Of a stretch of 64,000 nucleotides of DNA, positions 47,005-55,753 are shown one piece after another; position 1 is the stretch's first letter; each line of letters starts with the position of its first letter. The DNA lies in the NCBI RefSeq assembly GCF_036549475.1, contig NZ_JAZHLI010000004.1, positions 1 through 64,000 of the forward strand, given 5' to 3'. The notes under the pieces are model-generated. The model was given only the letters and a program-made list of their open reading frames with translations. It made no database searches and had not been told where the DNA came from. This DNA is from Aurantimonas sp036549475. Its GTDB lineage: Bacteria > Pseudomonadota > Alphaproteobacteria > Rhizobiales > Rhizobiaceae. The position numbers were made by a program, and so were the translations under genes.

Positions 47005-47835
47005 ATGAAGGCACGCCTGACGTCCCTGCGGACGCTCGCCGCATCGCTCGCCCTGACCATCGGCCTCGGTGCCGCTGCGCCCGCCATAGCGGCCCAGTGC
47101 GGCAACAATGCCGGCGGCTTCAACCAGTGGAAGCAGCAATTCGCCCAGGAAGCCGTGCGCGCCGGGATCTCCCAGGGCACCGTGCAGTCGGCCCTGATGC
47201 CGACCAACTATTCCAACCAGGTCATCAAGCTGGATCGCAACCAGCATTCCATGAACATCTCGCTCGAGGCGTTCATGCAGCGCCGCGCGCCGGCGTCCTT
47301 CGTCCAGAAGGGCAAGCGGATCATCCAGCAGAATGCCGGCCTGCTCAACTCCATCGAGAAGAGCTACGGCGTCCCCAAGGAAGTCCTCGTCGCGATCTGG
47401 GGCATGGAAACCGGCTTCGGTGCCAATTCGGGCTCCATGAGCATCTTCAGCTCGCTGGCGACCCTGGCCTATGACTGCCGCCGCTCGGCCTTCTTCACCG
47501 AAGAGCTGCTGGCGGCACTGGCGATCGTCGATCGCGGCGACATGAAGCCGAGCCAGATGCGCGGCGCATGGGCCGGCGAGATCGGCCAGACCCAGTTTCT
47601 CGCCAAGAACTATCTGCGCTTCGCGGTCGATGGTGACGGCGACGGCCGCCGCGACCTGATCAACTCCAAGGCCGACGTGCTCGCCTCCACGGCGAACTTC
47701 CTGCGCCAGCACGGCTGGCGCCCGGGCGCCGGCTACCGGGAGGGCGAGCCGAACTTCGCCATCCTGCGCGACTGGAACCGGGCCGGCGTCTACCAGAAGG
47801 CGCTCGCGCTCTTCGCCTCCAAGCTGGCCAGCTGA
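47005..47835 (+). CDS. MltB-type lytic murein transglycosylase
   Basis: A 276-residue exported protein with signal peptide (LRTLAASLALTIGLGAAAPAIAA) and an SLT_2 domain. Catalytic Glu lies in AIWGMETGFGANSG; supporting motifs are CRRSAFFTEELLAAL and GAWAGEIGQTQFLAKNYL. Such enzymes cut glycan strands of peptidoglycan to 1,6-anhydro ends. There is no peptidoglycan-binding domain and no lipobox, so it is probably a soluble periplasmic enzyme. The ATG at 47005 has GAGGAAG upstream. A strong terminator follows. Confidence 0.88.
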   Translation: MKARLTSLRTLAASLALTIGLGAAAPAIAAQCGNNAGGFNQWKQQFAQEAVRAGISQGTVQSALMPTNYSNQVIKLDRNQHSMNISLEAFMQRRAPASFVQKGKRIIQQNAGLLNSIEKSYGVPKEVLVAIWGMETGFGANSGSMSIFSSLATLAYDCRRSAFFTEELLAALAIVDRGDMKPSQMRGAWAGEIGQTQFLAKNYLRFAVDGDGDGRRDLINSKADVLASTANFLRQHGWRPGAGYREGEPNFAILRDWNRAGVYQKALALFASKLAS

Positions 47836-47871
47836 CCCGCCGGGCGGGCGCCCGGCCATCGCAGATCGTCA

Positions 47872-47897
47872 CGCCCCGGCCCACGCCGGGGCGTTTT
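47872..47897 (+). terminator. intrinsic terminator of the lytic transglycosylase gene
   Basis: Stem CGCCCCGGC / GCCGGGGCG with loop CCAC, followed by TTTT, about 40 bases past the stop. Confidence 0.85.
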
Positions 47898-47989
47898 CGT
47901 TCGCGGCGCCAGCCCGACAACCGGGGTAGCACTCGGACGGCACGAGGCGGGGGCGATAGATTTCCGCGTCCTGCCGGCTGCACGGCGCT

Positions 47990-48721
47990 CTATTCCGCGT
48001 CGAGTTCGGGGTAGTTGCGGAAGATGCCGTCCTCGTTGAACGCCATGCGGCGCTCGCTGGCCAGATAGGCCGCGACGGCCGGCTGCACGGCGACCCGCCC
48101 GACCAGCGCGGCGATGCCGGGATAATCCGCTTCGAGTGTCGCCATGCGCCGCGGGAAGGCGTAGCGCAGCCCGCTCATCGTCTGGAACAGGCCGAGATCG
48201 GCATAGGTCATCGTGCCGCCGACGAGATAGGCCGAGCCGGACGCATTGCCGGCGAGGAGCCGTTCGTACCAGCCGAGGAATTTTGGGATGCGCTCCTCGC
48301 GAAAGCCTTGCGCCCGCACGAGTGCCGCCTCCGTCTGGTCCTCGTAATAGAGCCCGACGCCGAGCGGGTGGTGCACGTCGTGCGCTTCGGCCACGAAATC
48401 GGCCGTGGTCAGGGCGATGGCGCGCGCGAACAGCCGGTCGGCCTCGCCGGCCGGCGCCAGTCTGTGCCGCTCCCCGACATAGGCGCAGATCTCCGCCGCC
48501 TGCGAGACGACGATATCGCCGTCGACGAGAAAGGGCGGCGCGAAGGGCAGCCGGCGACTGCCAGAGCCCGCCATGAAGGCCTGCATGGCGCGGATACCGC
48601 CGCCTTCCGATTCCGGCAGCCGGGCGACGTCGCGATAGACTACCCCGGCGGCCTCCAGAACGAGGCGGGGGTATTCCCCGCGGCCCGGAATCATCGGCCA
48701 GTAATAGAGATCATATGCCAT
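47990..48721 (-). CDS. glutathione S-transferase
   Basis: A 243-residue protein. The thioredoxin-like N-terminal domain (YYWPMIPGRGEYPRLVLEAAG) and the loop VVSQAAEICAYVG (Ser65-type glutathione site) are followed by a helical C-terminal domain with MTYADLGLFQ. The catalytic Tyr may be Tyr6/Tyr7. Substrate not deducible. The ATG at 48721 has GAGGAG four bases upstream; the longer reading frame up to 49024 has no homology. Monocistronic. Confidence 0.85.
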   Translation of the reverse strand: MAYDLYYWPMIPGRGEYPRLVLEAAGVVYRDVARLPESEGGGIRAMQAFMAGSGSRRLPFAPPFLVDGDIVVSQAAEICAYVGERHRLAPAGEADRLFARAIALTTADFVAEAHDVHHPLGVGLYYEDQTEAALVRAQGFREERIPKFLGWYERLLAGNASGSAYLVGGTMTYADLGLFQTMSGLRYAFPRRMATLEADYPGIAALVGRVAVQPAVAAYLASERRMAFNEDGIFRNYPELDAE

Positions 48722-48890
48722 GTCGCTCCTCGCCGGCGGTCGCCCCGCCCTTCCGTCGCCTGTCGGTACGTGATTATAGAGGGTGGCGGCCCTGCCTGCA
48801 GCCCCGCGGCCACCGCGGAATCTGATGCGCTCGCCGCGCCGCCCCGCATGGCGTACCATCGCGGTCGTTCGACATTTGGGAGGAAACTGC

Positions 48891-49109
48891 ATGAAATGCC
48901 CGATCTGCGAGGGGCCCGCCACTCTGATCGAGCCGGAGAAGCCGGACCAGAAGGCCGTCCATTGCGACCGCTGCGGCGAATATCGGGTGTCGGCCGAGGC
49001 TGCGGACACGCTGCCGAAGCTCACGCCCCACCGGCGGCTGCAGGCACTGCGTTACGCCGAGACACTCGCGCCGCCCGGACGCCGGCCCTTCGTTGCCGGG
49101 CTTGGCTGA
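48891..49109 (+). CDS. small zinc-ribbon protein
   Basis: A 72-residue protein with two CxxC knuckles (CPIC at 3-6 and CDRC at 25-28) about 20 residues apart, the form of a zinc ribbon, followed by a basic helical tail (PHRRLQALRYAE). GGGAGG lies six bases before the ATG. It could bind nucleic acid or a protein partner; no family name can be given. It stands alone between divergent neighbours. Confidence 0.65.
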   Translation: MKCPICEGPATLIEPEKPDQKAVHCDRCGEYRVSAEAADTLPKLTPHRRLQALRYAETLAPPGRRPFVAGLG

Positions 49110-49701
49110 GCGGAGACGCGACGCCACCCGGCCCCGGTGGCCGGGCGGTGCCGAGCACGTTCCGGTGAACGAGCGCAGTACGCCCGTTTCGGGGCGGAGG
49201 GAGCGGTCTGTCGATCTTGACGCGGACAGTGGAGGGCGTAGGGTATTATCTGCGTCCGATGACGCTACGGGAGGTGTCGATGGAACCACCTATGCAAGTC
49301 GCCGCACGGACTGCCGGGGCTGTTGTACGGGCCTCCGCATAGCGGCGTTCTCACTGACAGGTCCTGGGAGCGGCTGACGGGCCGTTGCACTCGTCGAAGG
49401 CCCGACCCATAGCCGCTCCCCGGTCACTTACACCTGCGTTCGCGCGGTCTTTTGGCCGTGGCAAAGGCGGGGTCGTGCCGCCAGGCCGGAGCGGCGTACT
49501 GGACCGCCGCGCGGGACAGATTGCAGCTGTTCAACGCCAAATGCCGGTCGGGCCGGGCAAGTCTTCCGCACCCGACACGGAGCGCGCCACGCCTCTCTGC
49601 GACGCCTCTCCGCGACCATCGATTCCCGTCGCATTCGCCCGCGCGCAGGCCTATAGAGGAACCGGCGGCGACATCGTGTCGTCTGTCCCGAATTCTCGCC
49701 G
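49110..49701 (+). other. intergenic region with a possible 20-residue peptide gene (49280-49342)
   Basis: About 590 bases without a recognised gene. At 49280 an ATG preceded at five bases by GGGAGG opens a 20-codon frame (MEPPMQVAARTAGAVVRASA, stop 49340-49342). Upstream, TTGACG near 49217 and TATTAT near 49244 resemble promoter elements but stand 21 bases apart, too far for a normal promoter. A leader peptide, or chance, are both possible. Confidence 0.3.
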
Positions 49702-50964
49702 ATGACCACCCCGATGCTGCACCAGCCGTTGCCCGTCTCCCGCCGGAAGGACGTGCGCTCCCGAACTTCCAGCCGCGATTCCGTCACCGAACCGCAGACC
49801 GGCTTTGCCATCCGCGTCGCGCGGCCGTCCGATCTCGAGCCGCTCGTCGCGATCGAGAATGCGGTCTTTGATGCCGACCGCATCTCCCGGCGGTCTTTCC
49901 GCAACCTCATCGGCTCGCCAAGCGCCCTCGTCCTCGTCGTGGAAGCGCCGGCTGGTCCCGCCGAAGCCGGTCTGCCCGGTGCCGGGCGTTCTTCCGACAA
50001 GGCGCCGCTGTGCGGTCCGATCGTCGCCTATGCCGCGCTGCTGGTGCGGCGCGGCACGGGCCTTGCGCGGCTCTACTCCATCGCCGTCGTCTCCGAAGCG
50101 GCCGGGCGCGGCATCGGCCGGGCGCTGCTGCGGGCCGCCGAGGCGGCGGCCTTCGCTCGCGACCGCATCGCCCTGCGGCTGGAGGTGCGGGCCGACAATG
50201 CCGCGGCCATCGCGCTCTACCGCGCCGAGGGCTTCCGGCCCATCGGCACCTATCTCGACTATTACGCCGATCACGAGACGGCGCTGCGCTTCGAGAAGAC
50301 CCTGCGCGGCGAGCACGCGATCGATACCGGCGTGCCCTATTACGAGCAGACCACCGATTTCACCTGCGGCGCCTGCTGCCTGATGATGGCCATGGGCCGG
50401 GACATTCCGGGCTTCGTCCTGGAGCCGGTGACCGAGATCCGGCTGTGGCGCGAGGCGACGACCATCTTCATGATGTCGGGGCCGGGCGGCTGCGAGCCCT
50501 ATGGCCTGGCGGTCGCCGCCCACGAGGCCGGCCTGCACGCCGAGATCCATGTGTCCGAGCCGGGCGATCTCTTCCTGGAAGGCGTCCGCAATCCCGAAAA
50601 GCAGGTGGTGATGGGCCTGGCCCAGGAGGATTTCCGCCGCCGGGCCGAGCGGTACGAGATTGCGGTCACCATTCGCCGCTTCACCCTGGACGAGCTGCGC
50701 GCCGCCATCGCCGGCGGCAAGACCGCGGTCGTGCTGATCTCCGGCTACCACATGTTCGGCAAGAAGGTGCCGCACTGGGTGCTGGCCCATGGCGACGACG
50801 GCCGTCACATCGTCATTCACGACCCCTGGGTCGCCGACGAGCGCGGCGAGACCGTCGCCGATGCGGCCAATCTTCCGATCCCCTATGAGACCTTCGACCG
50901 GATCGCGCGTTTCGGCAAGGTCGGCCTCCGGGCCGCGGTGTTTCTGTCCCGGCGCGAGGCATAG
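49702..50964 (+). CDS. fused GNAT acetyltransferase and C39-like cysteine peptidase
   Basis: A 420-residue two-domain protein. Residues 37-185 are a GNAT N-acyltransferase (RVARPSDLEPLVAIENAVF; acetyl-CoA loop AVVSEAAGRGIGRALL; RALLRAAEAAAF; YRAEGFRPIG). Residues 200-415 are a peptidase_C39-like, papain-fold domain with nucleophile Cys in TDFTCGACCLMMAMG, His in VPHWVLAHGDD and Asp in VIHDPW. There is no signal peptide or membrane segment. It ends nine bases before a RimK-like ligase gene. This pairing is a recurring but unstudied one, predicted from family knowledge to make, acylate and cut a peptide or protein tag. The substrate is unknown. Confidence 0.85.
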   Translation: MTTPMLHQPLPVSRRKDVRSRTSSRDSVTEPQTGFAIRVARPSDLEPLVAIENAVFDADRISRRSFRNLIGSPSALVLVVEAPAGPAEAGLPGAGRSSDKAPLCGPIVAYAALLVRRGTGLARLYSIAVVSEAAGRGIGRALLRAAEAAAFARDRIALRLEVRADNAAAIALYRAEGFRPIGTYLDYYADHETALRFEKTLRGEHAIDTGVPYYEQTTDFTCGACCLMMAMGRDIPGFVLEPVTEIRLWREATTIFMMSGPGGCEPYGLAVAAHEAGLHAEIHVSEPGDLFLEGVRNPEKQVVMGLAQEDFRRRAERYEIAVTIRRFTLDELRAAIAGGKTAVVLISGYHMFGKKVPHWVLAHGDDGRHIVIHDPWVADERGETVADAANLPIPYETFDRIARFGKVGLRAAVFLSRREA

Positions 50965-50973
50965 CCGTCAACA

Positions 50974-52494
50974 ATGTCCCAGTGGGTGGTTCTCGTCGGG
51001 CGCCTGTCCGATCTCGACAACGGCGCGACGCCGCACAAGGTGATGACGGTGCGCGACTATCTCGCGCGGCCGGGCCTGTTCCGCGGCCAGCGGCCGAAGG
51101 TCATCAATCTCTCGCGCTCCTATGCCTATCAGAGCCGCGCCTATTACGCCTCGCTGCTCGCCGAGGCGCGGGGGCATCGCATCATTCCGTCGGTCGAGAC
51201 GATGATCGACCTGTCGGAAAAGCAGCTCTACGACAACGCCCTGCCGGAGCTGGATTCCGCCCTCGCCAAGGCGCTGGAAAAGGGTGACCCGCTGGCTTCG
51301 CCGATCCGGATCTATTTCGGCTATGCCGAGGATCCGCGGCTGGAGCGTTTCGCCAAGCTGATCTTCGACTGGTTCCGCGCCCCGGCGCTGGAGGTCCATC
51401 TGGAGGGCGCCGAGCCCAGCGAGCGGCCGGCGGGCGCCGCCACGCCCGTGCGCCGGACCGCCGAGGCGGGCCAGCGCGACCGCAAGCCGAAGATCCGCCG
51501 CATCGGCTTTGCCGCGCCCGCCAAGCTGGACAAGGCCGAGACCGGCCGCCTGCTGGCCGCCATGGAGCGCTATACCTCCCGCGAATGGCGCGCCGCCAAG
51601 GCCAAGACGCCGGCCAAATACGCCTTCGCCACGCTGTACGATCCCAACGAGGCGCTGCCGCCGTCCTCCGTGGACACGCTCAAGCACTGGGCCCGCACCG
51701 CTGCGCGGCTCGGCGTCGAGGTCGAGCCGATCACCCGCCGGGACCTGCCGCGCCTGGCCAATTTCGACGCGCTGTTCATCCGCGAGACCACCTCGATCTC
51801 CAACCATACCTACCGCTTCGCCAGGCGCGCGATGCAGGAGGGCATGCCCGTCATCGACGATCCGATCTCGATGATCCGCTGCACCAACAAGGTCTATTGC
51901 AACGAGCTGATGGCGGCGAACGGGGTGGCCACGCCGCCCTCGGTGATGATCGGCGGCAAGGAGGATTTCCAGAAGGCGGCCGACGAGCTCGGCTTTCCCA
52001 TGGTGCTGAAGATCCCCGACGGTTCCTTCTCGCGCGGCGTCAAGAAGATCGACGACATGGCCGGGCTGGTGGCCCTGGCCACGGCGTGGCTGGAGGATTC
52101 CGACCTCTTGATCGCCCAGAAGTTCATGCCGACGAAATTCGACTGGCGCATCGGCGTCCTGGGCGGCGAACCGCTCTTTGCCGTCCAGTATCTGATGGCC
52201 GGCAGCCACTGGCAGATCATCAATCACGAGACCGGCGGACGGCCCATGGAGGGCGGCTTCAAGCCCTTCTCCCTCGGCGAGGCGCCGCCCCACGTCCTCG
52301 ATGCGGGCCTGCGCGGCGCGCGCTGCATCGGCGACGGCCTCTATGGCGTGGATCTGAAGGAGACCGACGACGGCGTCTTCCTCATCGAGGTCAACGACAA
52401 CCCCAACCTGGAGCACGGGGTCGAGGATTTCGCCGAGAAGGACGAGGTCTGGACCCGGCTGACCCGCTGGTTCATCGACCGCATCGAACGGTAG
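50974..52494 (+). CDS. RimK-like ATP-grasp ligase with N-terminal RLAN-type domain
   Basis: A 506-residue protein. The N-terminal 210 residues match the RimK-like ATP-grasp N-terminal (RLAN) type, with VINLSRSYAYQSRAYYASLLAEARG. The ATP-grasp domain (about 290-500) has IRCTNKVYCNELM, the ATP-binding LKIPDGSFSRGVKKI and the Mg-binding FLIEVNDNPNLEHGVED. RimK-type enzymes join glutamate or other amino acids to a protein or peptide C-terminus by acyl-phosphate chemistry. It probably forms a two-gene operon with the GNAT-C39 protein nine bases upstream. Specificity is unknown. Confidence 0.88.
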   Translation: MSQWVVLVGRLSDLDNGATPHKVMTVRDYLARPGLFRGQRPKVINLSRSYAYQSRAYYASLLAEARGHRIIPSVETMIDLSEKQLYDNALPELDSALAKALEKGDPLASPIRIYFGYAEDPRLERFAKLIFDWFRAPALEVHLEGAEPSERPAGAATPVRRTAEAGQRDRKPKIRRIGFAAPAKLDKAETGRLLAAMERYTSREWRAAKAKTPAKYAFATLYDPNEALPPSSVDTLKHWARTAARLGVEVEPITRRDLPRLANFDALFIRETTSISNHTYRFARRAMQEGMPVIDDPISMIRCTNKVYCNELMAANGVATPPSVMIGGKEDFQKAADELGFPMVLKIPDGSFSRGVKKIDDMAGLVALATAWLEDSDLLIAQKFMPTKFDWRIGVLGGEPLFAVQYLMAGSHWQIINHETGGRPMEGGFKPFSLGEAPPHVLDAGLRGARCIGDGLYGVDLKETDDGVFLIEVNDNPNLEHGVEDFAEKDEVWTRLTRWFIDRIER

Positions 52495-52615
52495 GGGCTC
52501 GGGGGCTGCGGGGCCGGCCTGCCTCTCTGCGCCGGAGCGCCAGGGGATGGCGCTGCTTGAAGCGGGTCCCGGCGATGGGTAGACCGCAGGGGCCGACGCA
52601 ACATCGGAGCGGACG

Positions 52616-52831
52616 ATGCGCACCAATATCGAGATCGACGACCGGCTGATGACCGAGGCCATGGCCGCCGCCGGCCTGTCGACCAAGAAGGCGACGGTCG
52701 AGGAGGCCCTGCGCCGGCTGATCGCCCAGGAGCGCCGGCGCCGCGCCGTCGCCGACATGCACGGGCTGGGATGGCCGGGCCCGGACGGGCCTGCTTCCGG
52801 CGCCGGCCCGGACCCCGCAGCGGACCGATGA
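52616..52831 (+). CDS. vapB: VapB-type antitoxin
   Basis: A 71-residue protein. Residues 1-40 form the ribbon-helix-helix type of DUF2191/VapB antitoxins (MRTNIEIDDRLMTEAMAAAG, STKKATVEEALRRLI). A Pro/Gly/Ala-rich, disordered C-terminus should wrap the toxin. GGAG precedes the ATG. It overlaps vapC by ATGA (52828-52831), normal for such modules. It likely represses its own promoter in the 120-base gap after the ligase gene. Confidence 0.85.
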   Translation: MRTNIEIDDRLMTEAMAAAGLSTKKATVEEALRRLIAQERRRRAVADMHGLGWPGPDGPASGAGPDPAADR

Positions 52832-53217
52832 TCCTCGTCGATGCTTCGGTCTGGATCGCCATTCTCAGGGGCGAGGACACCCGCGCGGTCGCGCTGCTGC
52901 GTCAGGCGACGGACCTGTCGGAGATCCGGATCGCCGATCTCACGCTGTTCCGGGTCCTGGCCGGCGCCCGCGACGATCGCGACGCCGACCGCATCGCCCG
53001 ATATCTGCGCCAGTTCCCGATCGTGCCGGTGACGGGGGAGCGGCCGGCCGAGCGGGCGGCGGGGCTCGTCCGCATCCTGCGCAGCCACGGCATCGCCCTG
53101 GAGAGGCCTGACGCGGCGCTGATCGCGGCCCATTCCATCGCGCGGGGACACGCGGTGTTGCACGACGATCCCGACATGGCGGCGCTGGCCGCCCACTGCG
53201 GCTTGCGCACTGCCTGA
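52828..53217 (+). CDS. vapC: VapC-type PIN-domain ribonuclease toxin
   Basis: A 129-residue PIN domain. The acidic metal site is visible: Asp in MILVDASVWI, Glu/Asp in EIRIADLTLF, Asp in LERPDAALIAAHS and Asp in VLHDDPDM. VapC toxins cut tRNA or rRNA and are blocked by VapB. Translational overlap with vapB supports a working pair. At the third acidic site the sequence is E-R-P-D, within normal variation. Confidence 0.87.
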   Translation: MILVDASVWIAILRGEDTRAVALLRQATDLSEIRIADLTLFRVLAGARDDRDADRIARYLRQFPIVPVTGERPAERAAGLVRILRSHGIALERPDAALIAAHSIARGHAVLHDDPDMAALAAHCGLRTA

Positions 53218-53250
53218 GGCGGAAGCCTGTGACGGTCAGCGGCGCTGCGA

Positions 53251-54174
53251 TCAGCTGCCGATCATCGCCGCATCGGCCCGCACGCTCTCCAGTCCCTCGC
53301 GATAAGTCGGATGGCGGAACCGGTAGCCCGCCGCCTTGATCCGGGCGTTGGAGACCCGCTTGTTCTCGCCGTAGAAGCTGCGTGCCATCGGCGAGAGCTC
53401 GGCCGCGTCGAAGGCGATTTCCGGCGGTGGTTCGACACCCGCCATCGCGGCGGCATGGGCGACGACCTCCTGGGGCGGGGCGGGTTCGTCGTCGGTGACG
53501 TTGTAGATGCCGCCGAGGCGCTTGTCCGACATCAGTCCCAGCGCGCCCGCGATATCGTCCACATGGATGCGGTTGAACACCTGGCCGGGCTTGACCAGCC
53601 GCTTGGCCGTGCCCCGGGCGAGATTGACGAAGCCGTTGCGGCCGGGTCCGTAGATGCCGGACAGGCGCAGGATGGCGAGTGGCACCCGCCGCGTCGCCGC
53701 GGCCGCCTGCCAGGCATTCTCGGCCGCGACCCTTGCCTGGGAGCGCTCCGAGACCGGTCGCGTCTCGCTCTCCTCGTCGACCCAGCCGCCATCATGGTCG
53801 CCATAGACCCCGACCGTGGAGAGATAGCCGATCCATTCCAGATTGGGGCAGCCATGGGCGATCTCGTCGCCATGCCAGCGCAGCACGGGATCGCCCGGCC
53901 GCGCATTGGCGCCGCCGACGCTGGCGCCTTTCGGGGCCGCATGGCCCGGCGGGACCGACACGAGCAGATGCGTCGCCCGGTAGAGGGCCGGCGAGATGCC
54001 GTCGGTCGGATGCTCGCCGTCGAAGACGAAGGGCTTGAGATGATGCGCCGCCAGCCTGCTGGCCTTCTCCGCCGTGCGCACGGTGACCCCGGTGACGTCG
54101 TGAGGGTCGAGCGTGTCGACGAAGTGTCCGGCCGAATAGCCATGGCCGAAGACGAAGAAGCGGGGGACGCTCAA
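53251..54174 (-). CDS. NAD-dependent epimerase/SDR family protein (YeeZ-like)
   Basis: A 307-residue extended SDR-like protein. The N-terminal FVFGHGYSAGHF is a modified nucleotide-binding loop, with LSTVGVYGDHDGGWVDE (a YGDHxG motif seen in this family), LRLSGIYGPGRN and VDDIAGAL. The usual YxxxK pair is not evident, so it may bind NAD(P) without being a classic epimerase. It overlaps the upstream repeat-protein gene by ATGA and is last gene of the queG operon. Confidence 0.8.
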   Translation of the reverse strand: MSVPRFFVFGHGYSAGHFVDTLDPHDVTGVTVRTAEKASRLAAHHLKPFVFDGEHPTDGISPALYRATHLLVSVPPGHAAPKGASVGGANARPGDPVLRWHGDEIAHGCPNLEWIGYLSTVGVYGDHDGGWVDEESETRPVSERSQARVAAENAWQAAAATRRVPLAILRLSGIYGPGRNGFVNLARGTAKRLVKPGQVFNRIHVDDIAGALGLMSDKRLGGIYNVTDDEPAPPQEVVAHAAAMAGVEPPPEIAFDAAELSPMARSFYGENKRVSNARIKAAGYRFRHPTYREGLESVRADAAMIGS

Positions 54175-54569
54175 TGCCGGAACCGTCCGAAGTGCCGGTC
54201 CGGGCGCACCAGTTCACCGAGTTCGAGCCGGCCGATCCGCAGACGCCCGATCTCGGCCTCTCCCACCCGGGCGCGTCCGACGGAAAGCCGCCCGATGGCG
54301 AAGGCCCCGACCGCCAGCGCACCGATGGCAACCGCGCCGAGTGCCAGCGAACCGACGGCACCGGCGCCCATGGCCCCGGCCCCGACCTCCCCGGCGCCGA
54401 GAGCGCGGCGGCGCCGCATCGCCGTCGGCAGGGTGTTGTCGGCCCAGCGCAATGAGCGACGGGCCTTTTCCAGCGCCGCCTCGCCGGTATCGCCGGCGGC
54501 TGCCGCGACGGTCTCCGCCGCATCCCCGACCGCCGCGACGGTCGCCTTAGCCTTCCTGCCCCAGCGCAT
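54171..54569 (-). CDS. small protein with A(V/I)GxL pentapeptide-like repeats
   Basis: A 132-residue protein. An Ala-rich helical N-terminus (1-55) leads to a run of about a dozen five-residue units of the form G-A/R-L/F/V-A/x-V/I (for example GAVAIGALAVGAFAIGRLSV, then GEAEIGRLRIGRLELGEL), ending in a basic tail (RPDRHFGRFRH). Regular small/hydrophobic spacing of five is that of a right-handed pentapeptide beta-helix, though not the classic A(D/N)LxX sequence. GGAG sits eight bases before the ATG at 54569, and the gene overlaps queG by 23 bases and the next gene by ATGA. Function unknown. Confidence 0.75.
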   Translation of the reverse strand: MRWGRKAKATVAAVGDAAETVAAAAGDTGEAALEKARRSLRWADNTLPTAMRRRRALGAGEVGAGAMGAGAVGSLALGAVAIGALAVGAFAIGRLSVGRARVGEAEIGRLRIGRLELGELVRPDRHFGRFRH

Positions 54570-55695
54570 GCCACTCACTCCTGACCAGAGGATCCTCTTC
54601 CCTATCAAGCGCATCCGGTCGCCGGCGCAAGGCGTCGTCGGGCGAAAGCCGCGCCAGTGCCCACACCGCCATCGCCCGGACCAGCGGCGCCGGGTCGCCG
54701 GCGAGGCGTTCGACCGGCGGCAACAAGGCAGCCAGGCCTGAATTGCCGGCGGCAATGAGGCAGTTCGAGACAAATTTCGCCCGGCCGATGCGCTTGATCG
54801 GCGAGCCGGAAAACAGCGAGCGGAACGCCGCGTCGTCGAGGTCGAGGAGCTGCTCCAGCGTGGGCGCCCGCAGATCGTCCCGGGCGATGAGCTTGGCCTC
54901 GCTGGCTTTGCCGGCAAACTTGTTCCACGGGCAGACGGCGAGGCAGTCGTCGCAGCCATAGATGCGGTTGCCCATGGCCGCCCGGAATTCCCGCGGCACC
55001 GGAATCTTCGTCTCGATGGTGAAGTAGGAGATGCAGCGCCGCGCATCGAGCTTGTAGGGCTCGGGAAAGGCGTCGGTCGGGCAGATGTCCTGGCAGGCGC
55101 GGCAGGATCCGCAGAGATCGCGTCCCGGCGCATCCGGCGCCAGCTCCAGCGTGGTGAAGATCGAGCCGAGGAACAGCCAGGAGCCATGGGTGCGGGAGAC
55201 GAGATTGGTGTGCTTGCCCTGCCAGCCGAGCCCGGCCATCTCGCCCAGCGGCTTTTCCATCACCGGCGCGGTGTCGACGAAGACCTTGGCGTCATGGGCG
55301 CCGAGCCCCGACTGGCGTGCCCGGGCGACCATCCGGCCCGCCAGTTCCTTCAGCCGGCCCTTGATGACGTCGTGATAGTCGCGGTGGCGGGCATAGACCG
55401 AGATCGCGCCGCGATCGGGGCGCTCGAGGATCGCCAGCGGATCCTCCCCGGGACCGTAATTCATGCCGAGAACGACGATCGAATGCACGTCGGGCCACAG
55501 CGCCTTCGCCGACCGGCGTCGCTCGGCGGTTTCCGGCATCCAGCCCATCGTGCCATGGCGCCCATGGGCGAGGAATTCGTCGAGCCGCGGACCGGCCGCG
55601 ACGTCACCGGTACCCGGCGCGATGCCGACCGCGGAAAAGCCGAGCCGGCCGGCGTCCTCGCGGATGAAGTCGGTCAGGGTCGCGTGTGCGGTCAT
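54547..55695 (-). CDS. queG: epoxyqueuosine reductase QueG
   Basis: A 382-residue cobalamin-dependent enzyme that reduces epoxyqueuosine to queuosine in tRNA. The N-terminal B12-binding part has WMPETAERR and VLGMNYGPGEDP; two [4Fe-4S] clusters come from CGSCRACQDICPTDAF with a distant Cys, and YGCDDCLAVCPWNKF. A HEAT-like C-terminal region (about 300-370) recognises tRNA. Length and order fit the family. It leads an operon with the repeat protein and the SDR. Confidence 0.95.
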   Translation of the reverse strand: MTAHATLTDFIREDAGRLGFSAVGIAPGTGDVAAGPRLDEFLAHGRHGTMGWMPETAERRRSAKALWPDVHSIVVLGMNYGPGEDPLAILERPDRGAISVYARHRDYHDVIKGRLKELAGRMVARARQSGLGAHDAKVFVDTAPVMEKPLGEMAGLGWQGKHTNLVSRTHGSWLFLGSIFTTLELAPDAPGRDLCGSCRACQDICPTDAFPEPYKLDARRCISYFTIETKIPVPREFRAAMGNRIYGCDDCLAVCPWNKFAGKASEAKLIARDDLRAPTLEQLLDLDDAAFRSLFSGSPIKRIGRAKFVSNCLIAAGNSGLAALLPPVERLAGDPAPLVRAMAVWALARLSPDDALRRRPDALDREEDPLVRSEWHALGQEG

Positions 55696-55753
55696 CGTCC
55701 CGATATAGGCTGTTCGGCGCCCTGGCGCACGGCCCGCCGGGCATGGGGCAATG

